DNA of 64,000 bases from JADCGM01 sp943370355. GTDB lineage: Bacteria; Pseudomonadota; Alphaproteobacteria; Sphingomonadales; Sphingomonadaceae. A model generated the notes under the pieces. That model worked only from the letters and a program-made list of their open reading frames with translations, was not told the origin of the DNA and did not search any database. Positions within the stretch are counted from its first letter, which is position 1. Each line of letters begins with the position of its first letter. Positions 49,907 to 59,269 of the stretch are shown here, one piece after another. A program made the translations under genes and the position numbers. Location of the stretch: the NCBI GenBank assembly GCA_943370355.1, contig CALRQP020000001.1:124001-188000 (forward strand), given 5' to 3'.

Positions 49907-51280
49907 TTAATAACTCTCTTCCGCGTACAACTTCGCCAAATCCCCGCCCCAGCGGCCGTGATAGGCCTCCAGCAGCCTATCGGCCGGGGTCTGACCGCTG
50001 TCGGCGATGGCGTGGAGCGGGTTCAGGAAGCCCTGCTCGGTGTCGCCGGCCGCATTGAGGCGCGCACGATTCTTCAGGCCGAGATCGGCAACCTTCAGCA
50101 CCTCCTTGGCAAGGTCCTGCAGGCAGCGCCCGCGCGGCGTGCGCGCCTTCAGGCCGAGCCTCGGCACCTCGTCGCGGACGCGCTGATGGTCCTCGATGCT
50201 CCAATGTTTGATGAGGTCCCACGCCGCATCGAGCGCGGTCTGGTCGTAGAGCAGCCCGACCCAGAAAGCCGGCAGTGCGCAGATGCGATTCCACGGCCCG
50301 CCGTCCGCGCCGCGCATTTCGAGGAAGGACTTCAGCCGCACCTCGGGGAAGGCCGTCGACAGATGGTCCTTCCAGTCGCCGAGGGTCGGCGTCTCGCCGG
50401 GGAGAACTGACAGTTTGCCGGCAAGAAAGTCGCGGAATGACAGGCCCGCCGCATCGACATAGGCCCCTTTGCGCACCGCGAAATACATCGGCACGTCGAG
50501 CATGTAATCGGCGTAACGTTCGAAGCCGAAATCCTCGTCGAACACGAAGGGGAGCATGCCGGTGCGGTGCGGGTCGGTGTCGGTCCAGATATGGCTGCGG
50601 AACGACAGGAAGCCGTTGGGCTTGCCTTCGGTGAACGGCGAATTGGCGAACAGCGCCGTGGCGAGCGGCTGCAGCGCGAGGCTGACCCGGAATTTCTTCA
50701 CCATGTCAGCCTCGCTCGCATAGTCGAGGTTGGTCTGGATGGTGCAGGTCCGCAGCATCATGTCGAGGCCAAGCGTCCCGACGCGCGGCATGTGTCGCAG
50801 CATGATCGCATAGCGGCCCTTGGGCATGATCGGCAGTTCGTCGCGCCGCTTGTCGGGCCAGAAGCCGAGACCGAGGAAGCCGAGCCCGAGCTTGTCGCCG
50901 ACCTCCTGGCATTGCAGCAAATGGCGGCCGGTCTCGTTGCAGGTATCGTGCAGCGTTTCCAGCGGCGCGCCCGACAGTTCGAACTGGCCCGCGGGTTCGA
51001 GGCTGATGCCACCGTCGGCCCCCGCAAGCGCGATGACCTTGCCGCCCTCTTCGACAGACTTCCAGCCGAATTTGGTCATCTCGCTCAGCAGCTCGCGGAT
51101 GCCGCCCGGCTCCTCATAGGACGGGGCGCGGCGGTCGGCCTTACGATAGACGAATTTCTCATGCTCGGTGCCGATCCGCCAGTCGGCGGCGGGCTTGCAG
51201 CCCTTCTCGAACACCGAGATCAGATCCTCGCGGCTTTCGATGGGGTCGGTATCGCCGATTTCGGTGGTACGGGTGCTCAT
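49907..51280 (-). CDS. gshA: Glutamate-cysteine ligase
   Basis: A 457-residue ligase of the plant/alphaproteobacterial GCS2 type, the first step of glutathione synthesis. Recognisable stretches are WRIGTEHEKFVYR, GGISLEPAGQFELSGAPLET, MLRTCTIQTNLDYASEADMV, and KSFLEMRGADGGPWNRICAL. Two Cys (in MLRTCTIQ and CALPAF) might allow the redox control known from plant enzymes, but positions were not checked by alignment. ATG 51280 (MSTRTTE) is preferred over 51292. Confidence 0.94.
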   Translation of the reverse strand: MSTRTTEIGDTDPIESREDLISVFEKGCKPAADWRIGTEHEKFVYRKADRRAPSYEEPGGIRELLSEMTKFGWKSVEEGGKVIALAGADGGISLEPAGQFELSGAPLETLHDTCNETGRHLLQCQEVGDKLGLGFLGLGFWPDKRRDELPIMPKGRYAIMLRHMPRVGTLGLDMMLRTCTIQTNLDYASEADMVKKFRVSLALQPLATALFANSPFTEGKPNGFLSFRSHIWTDTDPHRTGMLPFVFDEDFGFERYADYMLDVPMYFAVRKGAYVDAAGLSFRDFLAGKLSVLPGETPTLGDWKDHLSTAFPEVRLKSFLEMRGADGGPWNRICALPAFWVGLLYDQTALDAAWDLIKHWSIEDHQRVRDEVPRLGLKARTPRGRCLQDLAKEVLKVADLGLKNRARLNAAGDTEQGFLNPLHAIADSGQTPADRLLEAYHGRWGGDLAKLYAEESY

Positions 51281-51335
51281 GCCGCTCGCCATAGCCGGGC
51301 GGAGGGACGCTCGCCAGTGACGAAATGAGTGAAGC

Positions 51336-52067
51336 TCAAGCCCAGTCGCCCGCCACGGCCTGCCACAGGCTGATCGCGGCGACGGCGGCCGTGTCGGCGC
51401 GCAGGATGCGCGGGCCGAGCGCGACTCGCAGCGCCGCCGGATGGGCGCGCAGCAGGGTCCGCTCCTCGGGTGCGAATCCGCCTTCCGGGCCGATCAGGAT
51501 CGCAGCAGGACCTCGTTTGACGACGTCGGCCATCGGCTCGCCACCCTCTTCGTCGCAGAAGATCAGGCTGCGGCCGTCGGGCCAGGAGTCGAGCAACTTC
51601 GGCAGCGTCACCGGTTCCGCGAGCTCGGGAAGCGCGGTGCGCCCGCATTGTTCGGCCGCCTCGATCATATGCGCGCGCAGCCGGTCGAGGTTCATCCGGT
51701 CGACGACGGTGCGCCGCGTCAGCACGAAGCCCAGTTTGGCGACCCCGAGCTCGCAGGCCTTTTCGGCGACCCAGTCGATTCGCCCACGCTTGATCGGCGC
51801 GGCGAGCAGCCACAGGTCGGGCACCGCCTCGCGCGGCGAAATCGGCCGCTCGACCGCGACGCTGACTGTCTTGCGGCCCGCATCGGTGACCCGCGCCGCC
51901 CATTCGCCCGTCCGATCGTCGAACAGCCGCAGCGGATCGCCCGCCTTCAGGCGCATGACGCCCGCCAGATAATGGCCCTGCGCCGCGGGCAGCGCGAAGG
52001 CTGCGCCCGGCCCCAGCGGAATGTCCACGAACAGCCGCGGACCGCTTGACTCGGGAGGCTGGGTCAT
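51336..52067 (-). CDS. rsmE: 16S rRNA (uracil1498-N3)-methyltransferase
   Basis: A 243-residue RsmE. It has an N-terminal PUA-like domain (RLFVDIPLGPGAAFALPAAQ, GHYLAGVMRLKAGD) and a SPOUT domain with EKACELGVAKLGFV, EAAEQCGRTALPEL, ILIGPEGGFAPEE and LGPRILRADTAAVAA. ATG 52067 gives the usual family length; much longer upstream readings overlap ubiA on the opposite strand. Divergent from ubiA with only 15 bp between starts. gshA follows 55 bp downstream. Confidence 0.95.
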   Translation of the reverse strand: MTQPPESSGPRLFVDIPLGPGAAFALPAAQGHYLAGVMRLKAGDPLRLFDDRTGEWAARVTDAGRKTVSVAVERPISPREAVPDLWLLAAPIKRGRIDWVAEKACELGVAKLGFVLTRRTVVDRMNLDRLRAHMIEAAEQCGRTALPELAEPVTLPKLLDSWPDGRSLIFCDEEGGEPMADVVKRGPAAILIGPEGGFAPEERTLLRAHPAALRVALGPRILRADTAAVAAISLWQAVAGDWA

Positions 52068-52082
52068 GGCCTCCCCGCTAGC

Positions 52083-52997
52083 ATGACGCCGCCAGCCTTG
52101 GAACCGGACACCGCGCTTCCCGACACCGTTAGCCGGTCCTGGGTCGAGTCCCTCCCCTCCAGCCTGCGCCCCTATGCGCGGCTCGCGCGGTTCGACCGGC
52201 CCATCGGCACTTGGCTGCTGTTCTGGCCTTGTGCCTGGGGGGTCGCGCTGGGCGGCGGTGCGGTGCGTGACGTCTACCTGCTGCTGCTGTTCGCAATCGG
52301 CTCTGCCGCAATGCGCGGCGCAGGCTGTGTCTACAACGACATCGTCGACCGCGACCTCGACGCCCGCGTCGAACGGACCCGCGACCGCCCCGTTGCGTCG
52401 GGCCGCATCTCGGTGAAGGCGGCGTGGCGCTGGCTGATCCTGCTCGCACTGGTCGGCTTCGTCGTGCTGATCCAGCTTCGTCCGCTCGCCCAGCTCATTG
52501 CGCTGGCGAGCCTCGTGCTCGTCGCTGCCTATCCCTTCATGAAGCGCATCACCTGGTGGCCGCAGGCTTGGCTCGGGCTGACCTTCAACTGGGGCGCGCT
52601 CGTCGGCTATGCCGCAACGGCTGGCCAAGCGCCCATCTCCGCCGTGCTGCTCTATGCTGGCGGGCTGTTCTGGACGCTCGGCTACGATACAATTTACGCG
52701 CTGCAGGATATCGACGACGATGCGCTCGCCGGGATCAAATCCAGCGCCCGCCGCCTCGACGATCGCGTGCGTCCGGCGGTCGGCCTGTTCTACGCAATCG
52801 CAATCGCGCTCTGGACCGCTGCAATTGTTACCGGCGGTGACTCGCTGGCCATCTTGGCACTCATCCCCGCCGGTTTGCACTTCGCCCGGCAGGTAAGCAC
52901 GCTGACCCCCGGCGATCCCGCCAACGCACTGCGACTGTTCCGCAGCAATGCCTGGACGGGCCTGCTGCTGTTCGTTGCCTTCGCCCTCGCGCGTTGA
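52083..52997 (+). CDS. ubiA: 4-hydroxybenzoate polyprenyltransferase
   Basis: A 304-residue UbiA prenyltransferase, which attaches the isoprenoid chain to 4-hydroxybenzoate for ubiquinone. The first Asp-rich motif is NDIVDRDLDARVERTRDRPV (residues ~80-99), the second is DTIYALQDIDDD, and RPYARLARFDRPIGTWLLFW is the usual N-terminus. About eight membrane helices are evident. pmbA starts about 30 bp after its stop. Confidence 0.95.
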   Translation: MTPPALEPDTALPDTVSRSWVESLPSSLRPYARLARFDRPIGTWLLFWPCAWGVALGGGAVRDVYLLLLFAIGSAAMRGAGCVYNDIVDRDLDARVERTRDRPVASGRISVKAAWRWLILLALVGFVVLIQLRPLAQLIALASLVLVAAYPFMKRITWWPQAWLGLTFNWGALVGYAATAGQAPISAVLLYAGGLFWTLGYDTIYALQDIDDDALAGIKSSARRLDDRVRPAVGLFYAIAIALWTAAIVTGGDSLAILALIPAGLHFARQVSTLTPGDPANALRLFRSNAWTGLLLFVAFALAR

Positions 52998-53029
52998 CGC
53001 AAGGGGTCGGCCCGCCTACCTCCGCCTGC

Positions 53030-54376
53030 ATGTTTACTGTCGATGCGGCGCTTGATCGCCTGTCCGCCGCTTTGTCCCATGCCCGACGCCTCGGCGCTGA
53101 CGCTGCCGATGCAATCTATGTCGGCGATGCCTCGACGAGCATCTCGGTGCGGCTCGGTGCGCTGGAAGATATCGGCCGCTCGGAGGGTCAGGAAATTGGC
53201 CTCCGACTGTTTTCAGGCAGCCGCTCGGCGAGTGTGTCGACCTCGGACCTGTCCCCTGCCGCGCTGGAAACCGCTGTCGAACGCGCGCTCGCGATGGCCC
53301 GTGAGGCACCTGAAGACCCCTACGCCGGACTGGCTCCCGCCGACATGCTGGCACGCGGCCCCTTCGGCGATTTCGACGTCTGCGATCCTGCCGATGTGTC
53401 GGCGGACACACTGAAGGAACGCGCACTCGCAGCCGAAGACGCCGCCCGCGCCGTCCCCGGCGTCACCAATTCAGAAGGCGGTTCGGCGAGCGCCGGCCGC
53501 GCCACGATCGCGCTGGCGACGAGCGCCGGCTTTGCAGGCGGCTATGCCACCTCCTCGCACGGCATTTCGGCAAGCGTGCTGGCCGGCGAAGGTGCCGGCA
53601 TGCAGCGCGACTATGCTCATCATGGCGCGCGCTATCTTGCCGATCTCGACAGCCCGGAGGTGACCGGCCGCAAGGCCGGTGAGCGCACCGTTGCGCGCAT
53701 GCACCCGGTCAAGCTCGACACGGCGGCAATGCCGGTGCTGTTCGACCCACGCATCTCGTCGAGCCTGATCGGCCATCTGCTCGGCGCGATTTCGGGCGCG
53801 GCGATCACCCGGCGCACCAGCTTCCTGCTGGAGGCGCTTGGCACGCAGGTATTCGGGCCCGGCGTGACGATCCTCGACGATCCGCACCGCATCCGCGGCC
53901 TGCGTTCCAAGCCCTTCGACGGCGAGGGCCTGCCGACCGCGCCGCGCGCGCTGATCGAATCCGGCGTACTCACCGGCTGGCTGCTCGACAGTGCCTCGGC
54001 CCGGCAATTGGGGCTGAAGCCGACCGGCCACGCGTCGCGCGGCATCGGCGGCCCGCCGGGCGCAGCGCCGACCAACGTCCATATGGCCGCGGGCACGATC
54101 AGCCGCGAGGCGATGATCGGCAGCATCAAGCGCGGCCTTCTGGTGACCGAACTGATCGGCCAAGGCGTCAATGGTCTCACTGGCGACTACAGCCGGGGTG
54201 CCGCGGGGTTCCTCATCGAGAACGGCGAGATCGTCGGCCCCGTCGCCGAGGTCACCATCGCCGGCAATCTGAAGGACATGTTCCGGTCGCTGGTGCCCGC
54301 CGACGATCTGGTGTTCCGCCACGCCACCAATGCGCCAACCTGCCTTATCGAAGGGATGACCGTCGCCGGTGCGTAG
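53030..54376 (+). CDS. pmbA: TldD/PmbA family protein PmbA (TldE)
   Basis: A 448-residue protein of the TldD/PmbA family. The N-terminal half contains LEDIGRSEGQEIGLRLFSGS; the C-terminal half contains PVLFDPRISSSLIGHLLGAI, GLPTAPRALIESGVLTGWLL and GVNGLTGDYSRGAAGFLIEN. No HExxxH is seen, which fits the non-catalytic partner TldE/PmbA and not TldD. The pair is used for maturation or degradation of small peptides such as microcins and CcdA; tldD is not in the window. ATG 53030 is preferred to a TTG at 52994. Its end overlaps the next gene by 8 bp. Confidence 0.93.
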   Translation: MFTVDAALDRLSAALSHARRLGADAADAIYVGDASTSISVRLGALEDIGRSEGQEIGLRLFSGSRSASVSTSDLSPAALETAVERALAMAREAPEDPYAGLAPADMLARGPFGDFDVCDPADVSADTLKERALAAEDAARAVPGVTNSEGGSASAGRATIALATSAGFAGGYATSSHGISASVLAGEGAGMQRDYAHHGARYLADLDSPEVTGRKAGERTVARMHPVKLDTAAMPVLFDPRISSSLIGHLLGAISGAAITRRTSFLLEALGTQVFGPGVTILDDPHRIRGLRSKPFDGEGLPTAPRALIESGVLTGWLLDSASARQLGLKPTGHASRGIGGPPGAAPTNVHMAAGTISREAMIGSIKRGLLVTELIGQGVNGLTGDYSRGAAGFLIENGEIVGPVAEVTIAGNLKDMFRSLVPADDLVFRHATNAPTCLIEGMTVAGA

Positions 54377-55190
54377 TCGCGACCGCCAGCTGCTCGTGTC
54401 GGCGGTCGAGGACGCCGCCCTTGTCGCGCGGTCCTTCTTCTTCTCAGGCGACATCGACAGCTGGGACAAGTCGCCCAACAATCCGGTGTCGGAGGCCGAC
54501 CTCGCGGTCAACGCGCTGCTGAAAGAGCGGCTGCTGTCCGCACGCCCCGACTATGGCTGGCTGTCCGAGGAGACCCGCGACAACGCTGACCGGCTGTCGC
54601 GCCGCCGCGTCTGGATCGTCGATCCGATCGACGGCACCCGTGATTTCCTGCGCGGTCGCACCGGCTGGGCGGTGTCGGTCGCGCTTGTCGAGGACGGGTT
54701 GCCGGTGCTCGGCGTTCTAGCCGCGCCCGCGCGCAACCAGTTCTTCATCGCCGAGGCTGGCGAGGGTGCGTGGTTGAATGAGCACCCGATCTCGATTTCG
54801 AACTGCGATAATATCGAACATTGCCGCCTGCCCGGCGACCCGGCGACGCTCGGTGCCAAATGGTGGCCCGAACCCTGGGGCCCGCTCGCGGTCGAGAAGC
54901 CCAATGGTCTGGCGCTGCGCATCGCCAAGGTTGCCAGCGACGAAGCCGATGCTTTTTTTGAAGGCCGCCCGATGGGCGAATGGGACATCGCCGCCGCCGC
55001 GCTGATCCTCACCGAAGCCGGCGGCCGCATCACCGACCGAGAGGGTCGTGAGCTCCGTTACAACAAGCCCGAGCCGCGCCTGCATGGCGTCGTCGCCGCA
55101 ACGCCTCCCCTTCACGCCGAAGTGGTCCGCCGCGTCGGCGCAGGGATCGTCGCGCTGCAAGCAATGCGCGCGGCGAGAGCCAAAGGCTGA
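54369..55190 (+). CDS. Inositol-monophosphatase family phosphatase (CysQ-like)
   Basis: A 273-residue Mg-dependent Li-sensitive phosphatase. Metal motifs are SEADLAVN, WLSEET (first Glu), WIVDPIDGTRDFL and GEWDIAAAALI. CysQ-type 3'(2'),5'-bisphosphate nucleotidases and inositol monophosphatases share these, and the exact substrate cannot be fixed; the residue pattern and context favour a CysQ-like role in recycling PAP (inference). It starts with GTG within the end of pmbA, giving a ubiA-pmbA-phosphatase operon. Confidence 0.88.
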   Translation: MRSRDRQLLVSAVEDAALVARSFFFSGDIDSWDKSPNNPVSEADLAVNALLKERLLSARPDYGWLSEETRDNADRLSRRRVWIVDPIDGTRDFLRGRTGWAVSVALVEDGLPVLGVLAAPARNQFFIAEAGEGAWLNEHPISISNCDNIEHCRLPGDPATLGAKWWPEPWGPLAVEKPNGLALRIAKVASDEADAFFEGRPMGEWDIAAAALILTEAGGRITDREGRELRYNKPEPRLHGVVAATPPLHAEVVRRVGAGIVALQAMRAARAKG

Positions 55191-55230
55191 GGGCACCACC
55201 CGCGAACTCGTCCGGACGACTTCCGTCCGA

Positions 55231-56532
55231 TTAGCGCTTCAACGCGCTCAGCCGCGACATCAGGATCGCCGCGCGCTTGGCCTGGCGCTTGATGCTGACG
55301 AGATCGACGGTCTCGCCCGGCGCATGGTCGCCGCGGCTTGCGGTGCCTAGACCGACCAAGCCGTGGACATCGCGCGCGACGAAGGAAATGTCGCCCGCGC
55401 CGCGCCGCAGCGGATCGAGCGGGGCCATCGGCTCAAGCCCCAAATCGCGGTTCGTGTCGTTGAGCCAGGCGAGCAGCGCCTTGTTGCCCTCGGTCGGTGC
55501 CATCGCCGGATAGCCGCCCGGTTCGAACAGGATGCTGGCATCCGTCATCGGGGCGTGCTTCGCGACAATCGCCGCCATCTTGGCCTTGACCCGCCGGGTC
55601 TGCGCTTCCGACAGCGTGCGAAAGTCGCCGCGCGCGACCGCCGTCGCTGCGATGATGTTCGACTTGCCTGCCGCCGTCGCGCGCACGCCGTCGCGGTCGA
55701 GCGCCGCCTCCGCGCCACCCGCCACGATCCCGACGTTGAACGTCAGGTTCGGCTCGGGCAGTTCGGTGCGGAAGGCGCTCAGGATGCGCGTCAGTTCGAA
55801 GATCGCGCCGTCGCCATATTCGGATCCAAAGATCAGCGACGAATGGCCAGTCTTGCCGCTGGCGGTCAGCGTCCATGTGTTCGACGACCGCCGCGCGATC
55901 GATCCCATGTCCTTGCCGTCCTCGACGATCAGCCCTTCGAAATCGAGAGCGATGTCGGCGCGTTTGCCCGCCGCGATCAGGTCGGCGCGCGCCACTTCGA
56001 TCGGATCGCCCGAATCCTCCTCGTCGCCGGTCAGCACGATCTCGATATTGGCGGTCTTGAGCGTGCCCGCCGCCTTCATCGCGCGCAGCGCCGCCAGCAT
56101 CACGACCATGCCGCCCTTGTCATCGCCCGCGCCCGGCCCCGTCGCTTCGTCGCCGTTGCGCACGAAGGTCTGGAAGGGCGAATCTTTCTCGAACACCGTG
56201 TCGAGATGGCCGATCAGCAACAGCCGCTTGGTGCCGCTCTTGCCCTTGCGCACCGCGACGATGTGGCCAGCCCGCTTTGCCGCCGCCATCGGCACCCAGC
56301 GCACGACGAAGCCCAAGGGCTCAAGCTCGGCGCGCATCATCCGGCCAACATTGGCGACGCCCTCCATATTCAGCGAGCCGCTATTCTGGTCGACGAGCTT
56401 TTCGAGCAGCGCCACCGACTGCTCATATTCGGCGTCGACCGTCGCGCTCATTACCTTCTCCGCAGGCGACAATGCGGCATGGGCAGGAACGGCGAGCAGC
56501 ACAGCGGCTGCGACGGCAACAAAGCGCGACAT
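55231..56532 (-). CDS. Secreted M20 family metallopeptidase
   Basis: A 433-residue protein with a signal peptide (RFVAVAAAVLLAVPAHAA) and an M20/carboxypeptidase-G2-like fold. Metal ligands are visible: His in IGHLDTVF, bridging Asp in GPGAGDDKGG, general-base Glu pair in TGDEEDSGD, and a late His in TASRGDHAPGETVDL. A dimerisation domain (~230-335) has TASGKTGHSSLIFGSEYGDG. It should hydrolyse peptides or folate-like amides outside the cytoplasm. ATG 56532 is preferred over the adjoining TTG. Confidence 0.9.
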   Translation of the reverse strand: MSRFVAVAAAVLLAVPAHAALSPAEKVMSATVDAEYEQSVALLEKLVDQNSGSLNMEGVANVGRMMRAELEPLGFVVRWVPMAAAKRAGHIVAVRKGKSGTKRLLLIGHLDTVFEKDSPFQTFVRNGDEATGPGAGDDKGGMVVMLAALRAMKAAGTLKTANIEIVLTGDEEDSGDPIEVARADLIAAGKRADIALDFEGLIVEDGKDMGSIARRSSNTWTLTASGKTGHSSLIFGSEYGDGAIFELTRILSAFRTELPEPNLTFNVGIVAGGAEAALDRDGVRATAAGKSNIIAATAVARGDFRTLSEAQTRRVKAKMAAIVAKHAPMTDASILFEPGGYPAMAPTEGNKALLAWLNDTNRDLGLEPMAPLDPLRRGAGDISFVARDVHGLVGLGTASRGDHAPGETVDLVSIKRQAKRAAILMSRLSALKR

Positions 56533-56587
56533 CAAAGTCTCCCCCGATCCTCTGGACCCGGATTGCCATAGGCTCTAGCCTTGCGCC

Positions 56588-56869
56588 ATGCCCCACTTCG
56601 CCATTCATTGCATCGACAAGCCCGACAGTCTCGACCTGCGGCTGGCGACGCGCGCCGACCATCTTGCGCATCTCGACAGCCTCGGTACCGATGTCCTTGT
56701 TGCGGGGCCGCTGCTCGACGGCGAGGCGAAGCCGATCGGGTCGCTGCTGATCATCGACTTTCCCGATCGCAAGGCCGCCGTCGCCTTCGCCGCCGCCGAC
56801 CCCTATGCACTGGCCGGACTGTTCGCGAGCGTCGCCGTCACCGCGTGGCGCAAGGTGTTCCCGGCGTGA
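56588..56869 (+). CDS. YciI family protein
   Basis: A 93-residue YciI-like ferredoxin-fold protein: MPHFAIHCIDKPDSLDLRLA, TRADHLAHLDSLGT with the conserved His and Asp, and a C-terminal DPYALAGLFASVAVTAWRKV. The family's role is not firmly known. Its stop is overlapped by the GTG start of the crotonase gene (GTGA). Confidence 0.9.
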   Translation: MPHFAIHCIDKPDSLDLRLATRADHLAHLDSLGTDVLVAGPLLDGEAKPIGSLLIIDFPDRKAAVAFAAADPYALAGLFASVAVTAWRKVFPA

Positions 56870-57633
56870 GCGTGCGACAGGACCGCGAAGGTCCTGTGCT
56901 GATCGTCACGATCGACCGGCCGCAGGCGCGCAACGCTGTCGATCGCCGGACTGCGCAGGCGCTGGCCGACGCGTTCCGGGCCTTCGAGGCCGATGCGGCG
57001 CTGTCGGTGGCGATCCTGACCGGCGCGGACGGGACCTTCTGTGCCGGCGCCGACCTCAAGCCCGTGTCGGAGGGACGCGGTAACCGCACTGCGCCCGATG
57101 GCGACGGCCCGATGGGCCCCAGCCGCATGGCACTGTCGAAGCCGGTCATTGCCGCCGTCGAAGGCCATGCCGTCGCGGGCGGCCTGGAGCTGGCGCTGTG
57201 GTGCGATCTGCGAGTCGCGGCCGCCTCGGCGGTCTTCGGCGTGTTTTGCCGGCGCTGGGGTGTGCCGCTCATCGATGGCGGCACGGTACGGCTGGCGCGG
57301 CTGATCGGGCAGAGCCGCGCGCTCGACATGGTGCTGACGGGGCGGCCGGTTGGCGCGGACGAAGCGCTCGCCTTCGGGCTCGCCAATCGCGTCGTGCCGG
57401 ACGGCGAGGCGCTTGCGGCAGCGCTTGAGCTTGCCCATCAGATCGCGACCTTTCCGCAGACCTGCCTTCGCAACGACCGCGCGTCGCTGCTCGGACAGTG
57501 GAGCCTGTCGGAGGCTGACGCGCTGGCGGCCGAGTTCGCGCTTGGTCAGGCCACGCTGGCCAGCGGTGAGGCCGTGGCCGGGGCAACGCGGTTCAAACAA
57601 GGTGCCGGCCGTGGCGGATCGTTTCAGAATTAG
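56866..57633 (+). CDS. Enoyl-CoA hydratase/isomerase (crotonase) family protein
   Basis: A 255-residue crotonase. Oxyanion-hole segments are TFCAGADLKPV and AVEGHAVAGGLELALWCDLR; an active-site Gly/Asp region RRWGVPLIDGGTVRLARLIG follows. The typical acid-base Glu residue could not be confirmed by eye. Substrate is an acyl-CoA of unknown kind. GTG 56866 within the preceding stop is chosen; the longer reading from 56581 merely duplicates the YciI gene in another frame. It may be co-transcribed with a small membrane protein gene starting within its end. Confidence 0.9.
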   Translation: MSVRQDREGPVLIVTIDRPQARNAVDRRTAQALADAFRAFEADAALSVAILTGADGTFCAGADLKPVSEGRGNRTAPDGDGPMGPSRMALSKPVIAAVEGHAVAGGLELALWCDLRVAAASAVFGVFCRRWGVPLIDGGTVRLARLIGQSRALDMVLTGRPVGADEALAFGLANRVVPDGEALAAALELAHQIATFPQTCLRNDRASLLGQWSLSEADALAAEFALGQATLASGEAVAGATRFKQGAGRGGSFQN

Positions 57634-57850
57634 CCGCACCCGCTGGTTCGGGCCGCGCCGCATCGGCTTCGGCATCGGCCCGCGCGCCTGGCAGGGTTGG
57701 GCAGCGACGGCGGTCCTGATCGTCGCGACCTTCGCGGTCGGCTATGCGGTCGATCTCGATGAGATGACGCGCCGCCTGCTTCATGCGGCCATTTTGATCG
57801 CCTTCTTCGCGACCGTGGTGCTGACTTACGGGGCGGATACCGACGGCTGA
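57611..57850 (+). CDS. Small two-helix membrane protein
   Basis: A 79-residue frame beginning at GTG 57611, overlapping the crotonase end by 23 bp. A basic N-terminus (RFRISRTRWFGPRRIGFGIG) precedes two hydrophobic helices (WAATAVLIVATFAVGYAV, LLHAAILIAFFATVVLTYG). Similar short proteins are common in sphingomonads to my recollection, without known function. Its last 25 bp overlap the convergent cyclophilin gene, so confidence is moderate. Confidence 0.65.
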   Translation: MADRFRISRTRWFGPRRIGFGIGPRAWQGWAATAVLIVATFAVGYAVDLDEMTRRLLHAAILIAFFATVVLTYGADTDG

Positions 57851-58518
57851 GGCACTGGTGCCTTGCTGCGCCGCGCTGTTGCGATTTTCACGGGTACTTC
57901 GAGAATCTGGCCCTTCATGACCGCCGGGCCGGCCGTCGCGGACACCGGATTCAGCAAAATCTTCTTCACAACATCCATGCCCTCGGCGACATGGCCGAAC
58001 ACCGCATAGCCAAGATTGTCGCCCTTCTGCGCCGGATTGGCATCGAGTGCGCTCAGATTGCCGACGATGATGAAAAACTCCGCCCGCGCCGACCCCGGCT
58101 CGGCGCGCGCCATCGAGATCGCGCCCTCGGTATGCGACAGGCCTGTCTTCGAGGTCGGCTCATGTGCGACGGGCGGCAGGATGCGCTTCGGATCGTTCTG
58201 GATGCCGCCCTGGATCAGGCCATAGCTGCCATCGGCGGTCGACTTCATCGCCCGGTAGAACACTGCGCCGTCGAGCCGCTTCTGATCGGCATAGCGCAGG
58301 AAATTGGCCGTGGTCAGCGGCGCGCGCTCCTTCTCCAGTTCCAGCACGATCGGTCCTTCGGCGGTCGTCAGCGTCACGCGCACCGTTGCGGGCTTGGGGG
58401 CCTCCGGCGGTGCGGGTGGTGCGGCCGGAGCGGGCGGTGCGGCTAGAACTTCATTCTGGGCCGCGAGTGGGGCTGCGGAAAGCGCCAGCAGCGCGGCGAT
58501 GGTCAGAGTGCGAATCAT
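57826..58518 (-). CDS. Periplasmic cyclophilin-type peptidyl-prolyl isomerase
   Basis: A 230-residue protein with a signal peptide (MIRTLTIAALLALSAAPLAA), a Pro/Ala linker, and a cyclophilin domain: GPIVLELEKERAPLTTANFL, FYRAM, GLIQGGIQ, GAISMARAEPGSARAEFFII, and GYAVFGHVAEGMDVV. The catalytic Arg is in FYRAM. It catalyses proline isomerisation in the periplasm. It is coupled by a 4-bp overlap (ATGA) with the sirtuin gene, although the two act in different compartments. Confidence 0.92.
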   Translation of the reverse strand: MIRTLTIAALLALSAAPLAAQNEVLAAPPAPAAPPAPPEAPKPATVRVTLTTAEGPIVLELEKERAPLTTANFLRYADQKRLDGAVFYRAMKSTADGSYGLIQGGIQNDPKRILPPVAHEPTSKTGLSHTEGAISMARAEPGSARAEFFIIVGNLSALDANPAQKGDNLGYAVFGHVAEGMDVVKKILLNPVSATAGPAVMKGQILEVPVKIATARRSKAPVPQPSVSAP

Positions 58519-59252
58519 GTGACGAGCCTAACCTGACCGCGACCGGAATGCGAAGCGCCAAGCACTTCGTCGACCCATTCGGGCACCAGCGTCCCGGCGA
58601 GCCCGTAGCGCACCTCGTGGAACCAGCCGCTCCCGGCCGAGGGTTCGAAGTTGATCTCGATGGCATGCGCTCCGACGTTGCGCGCGAGCCGCACGAACCC
58701 CGCTGCCGGATAAACCGCACCCGACGTGCCGATCGACACGAACAGATCGCAAGCCGCGATAGCCAGTTCGATGCGGTCCGTTTCATAGGGCATTTCGCCG
58801 AACCAGACGATGTCGGGGCGCAGAGCGGTACGCTCGCAGACCGGGCAGGGCGGCAGGTCGAGCAGCGCGCTTGTCCAGACATGCGACTCGCCGCAGCCCG
58901 TGCAGAGCGCGCGCTTCAACTCGCCATGCATATGCACCAACCGCTTCGACCCGGCGCGCTCATGCAGGTCATCGACATTCTGCGTGACGAGCAGCAGCTC
59001 GCCGCCGAAGGCCGCATCGAGCCGGGCCAGCGCGCGATGCGCCGCATTGGGCTCGACCTGTCCAAGATAGGCCCGCCGCGCATCATAGAAGCGCTGCACC
59101 GTGGCCGGATCGCGCGCGAACGCCTCCGGCGTCGCGACATCCTCGACCCGGTGCCCTTCCCACAGCCCGTCGGCCGCCCTAAAGGTCGGCACGCCGCTCT
59201 CGGCGGACACGCCCGCGCCGGTCAGGATGACGATGTTTTGAGGCGCGGCCAC
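58515..59252 (-). CDS. cobB: NAD-dependent protein deacylase, sirtuin CobB type
   Basis: A 245-residue sirtuin. The NAD site is TGAGVSAESGVPTFR, then TQNVDDLHERAG and the catalytic His in HMHGE. The zinc site is CTGC...CPVC, and GTSGAVYPAAG lies near the end. A Tyr-x-x-Arg pair in FYDARRAYL matches the class III (SIRT5/CobB) feature that binds succinyl- or malonyl-lysine, so desuccinylation is likely in addition to deacetylation (inference). Cytoplasmic; upstream partner of the cyclophilin gene. Confidence 0.94.
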   Translation of the reverse strand: MAAPQNIVILTGAGVSAESGVPTFRAADGLWEGHRVEDVATPEAFARDPATVQRFYDARRAYLGQVEPNAAHRALARLDAAFGGELLLVTQNVDDLHERAGSKRLVHMHGELKRALCTGCGESHVWTSALLDLPPCPVCERTALRPDIVWFGEMPYETDRIELAIAACDLFVSIGTSGAVYPAAGFVRLARNVGAHAIEINFEPSAGSGWFHEVRYGLAGTLVPEWVDEVLGASHSGRGQVRLVT

Positions 59253-59269
59253 CCGCCGAACCTACAGCA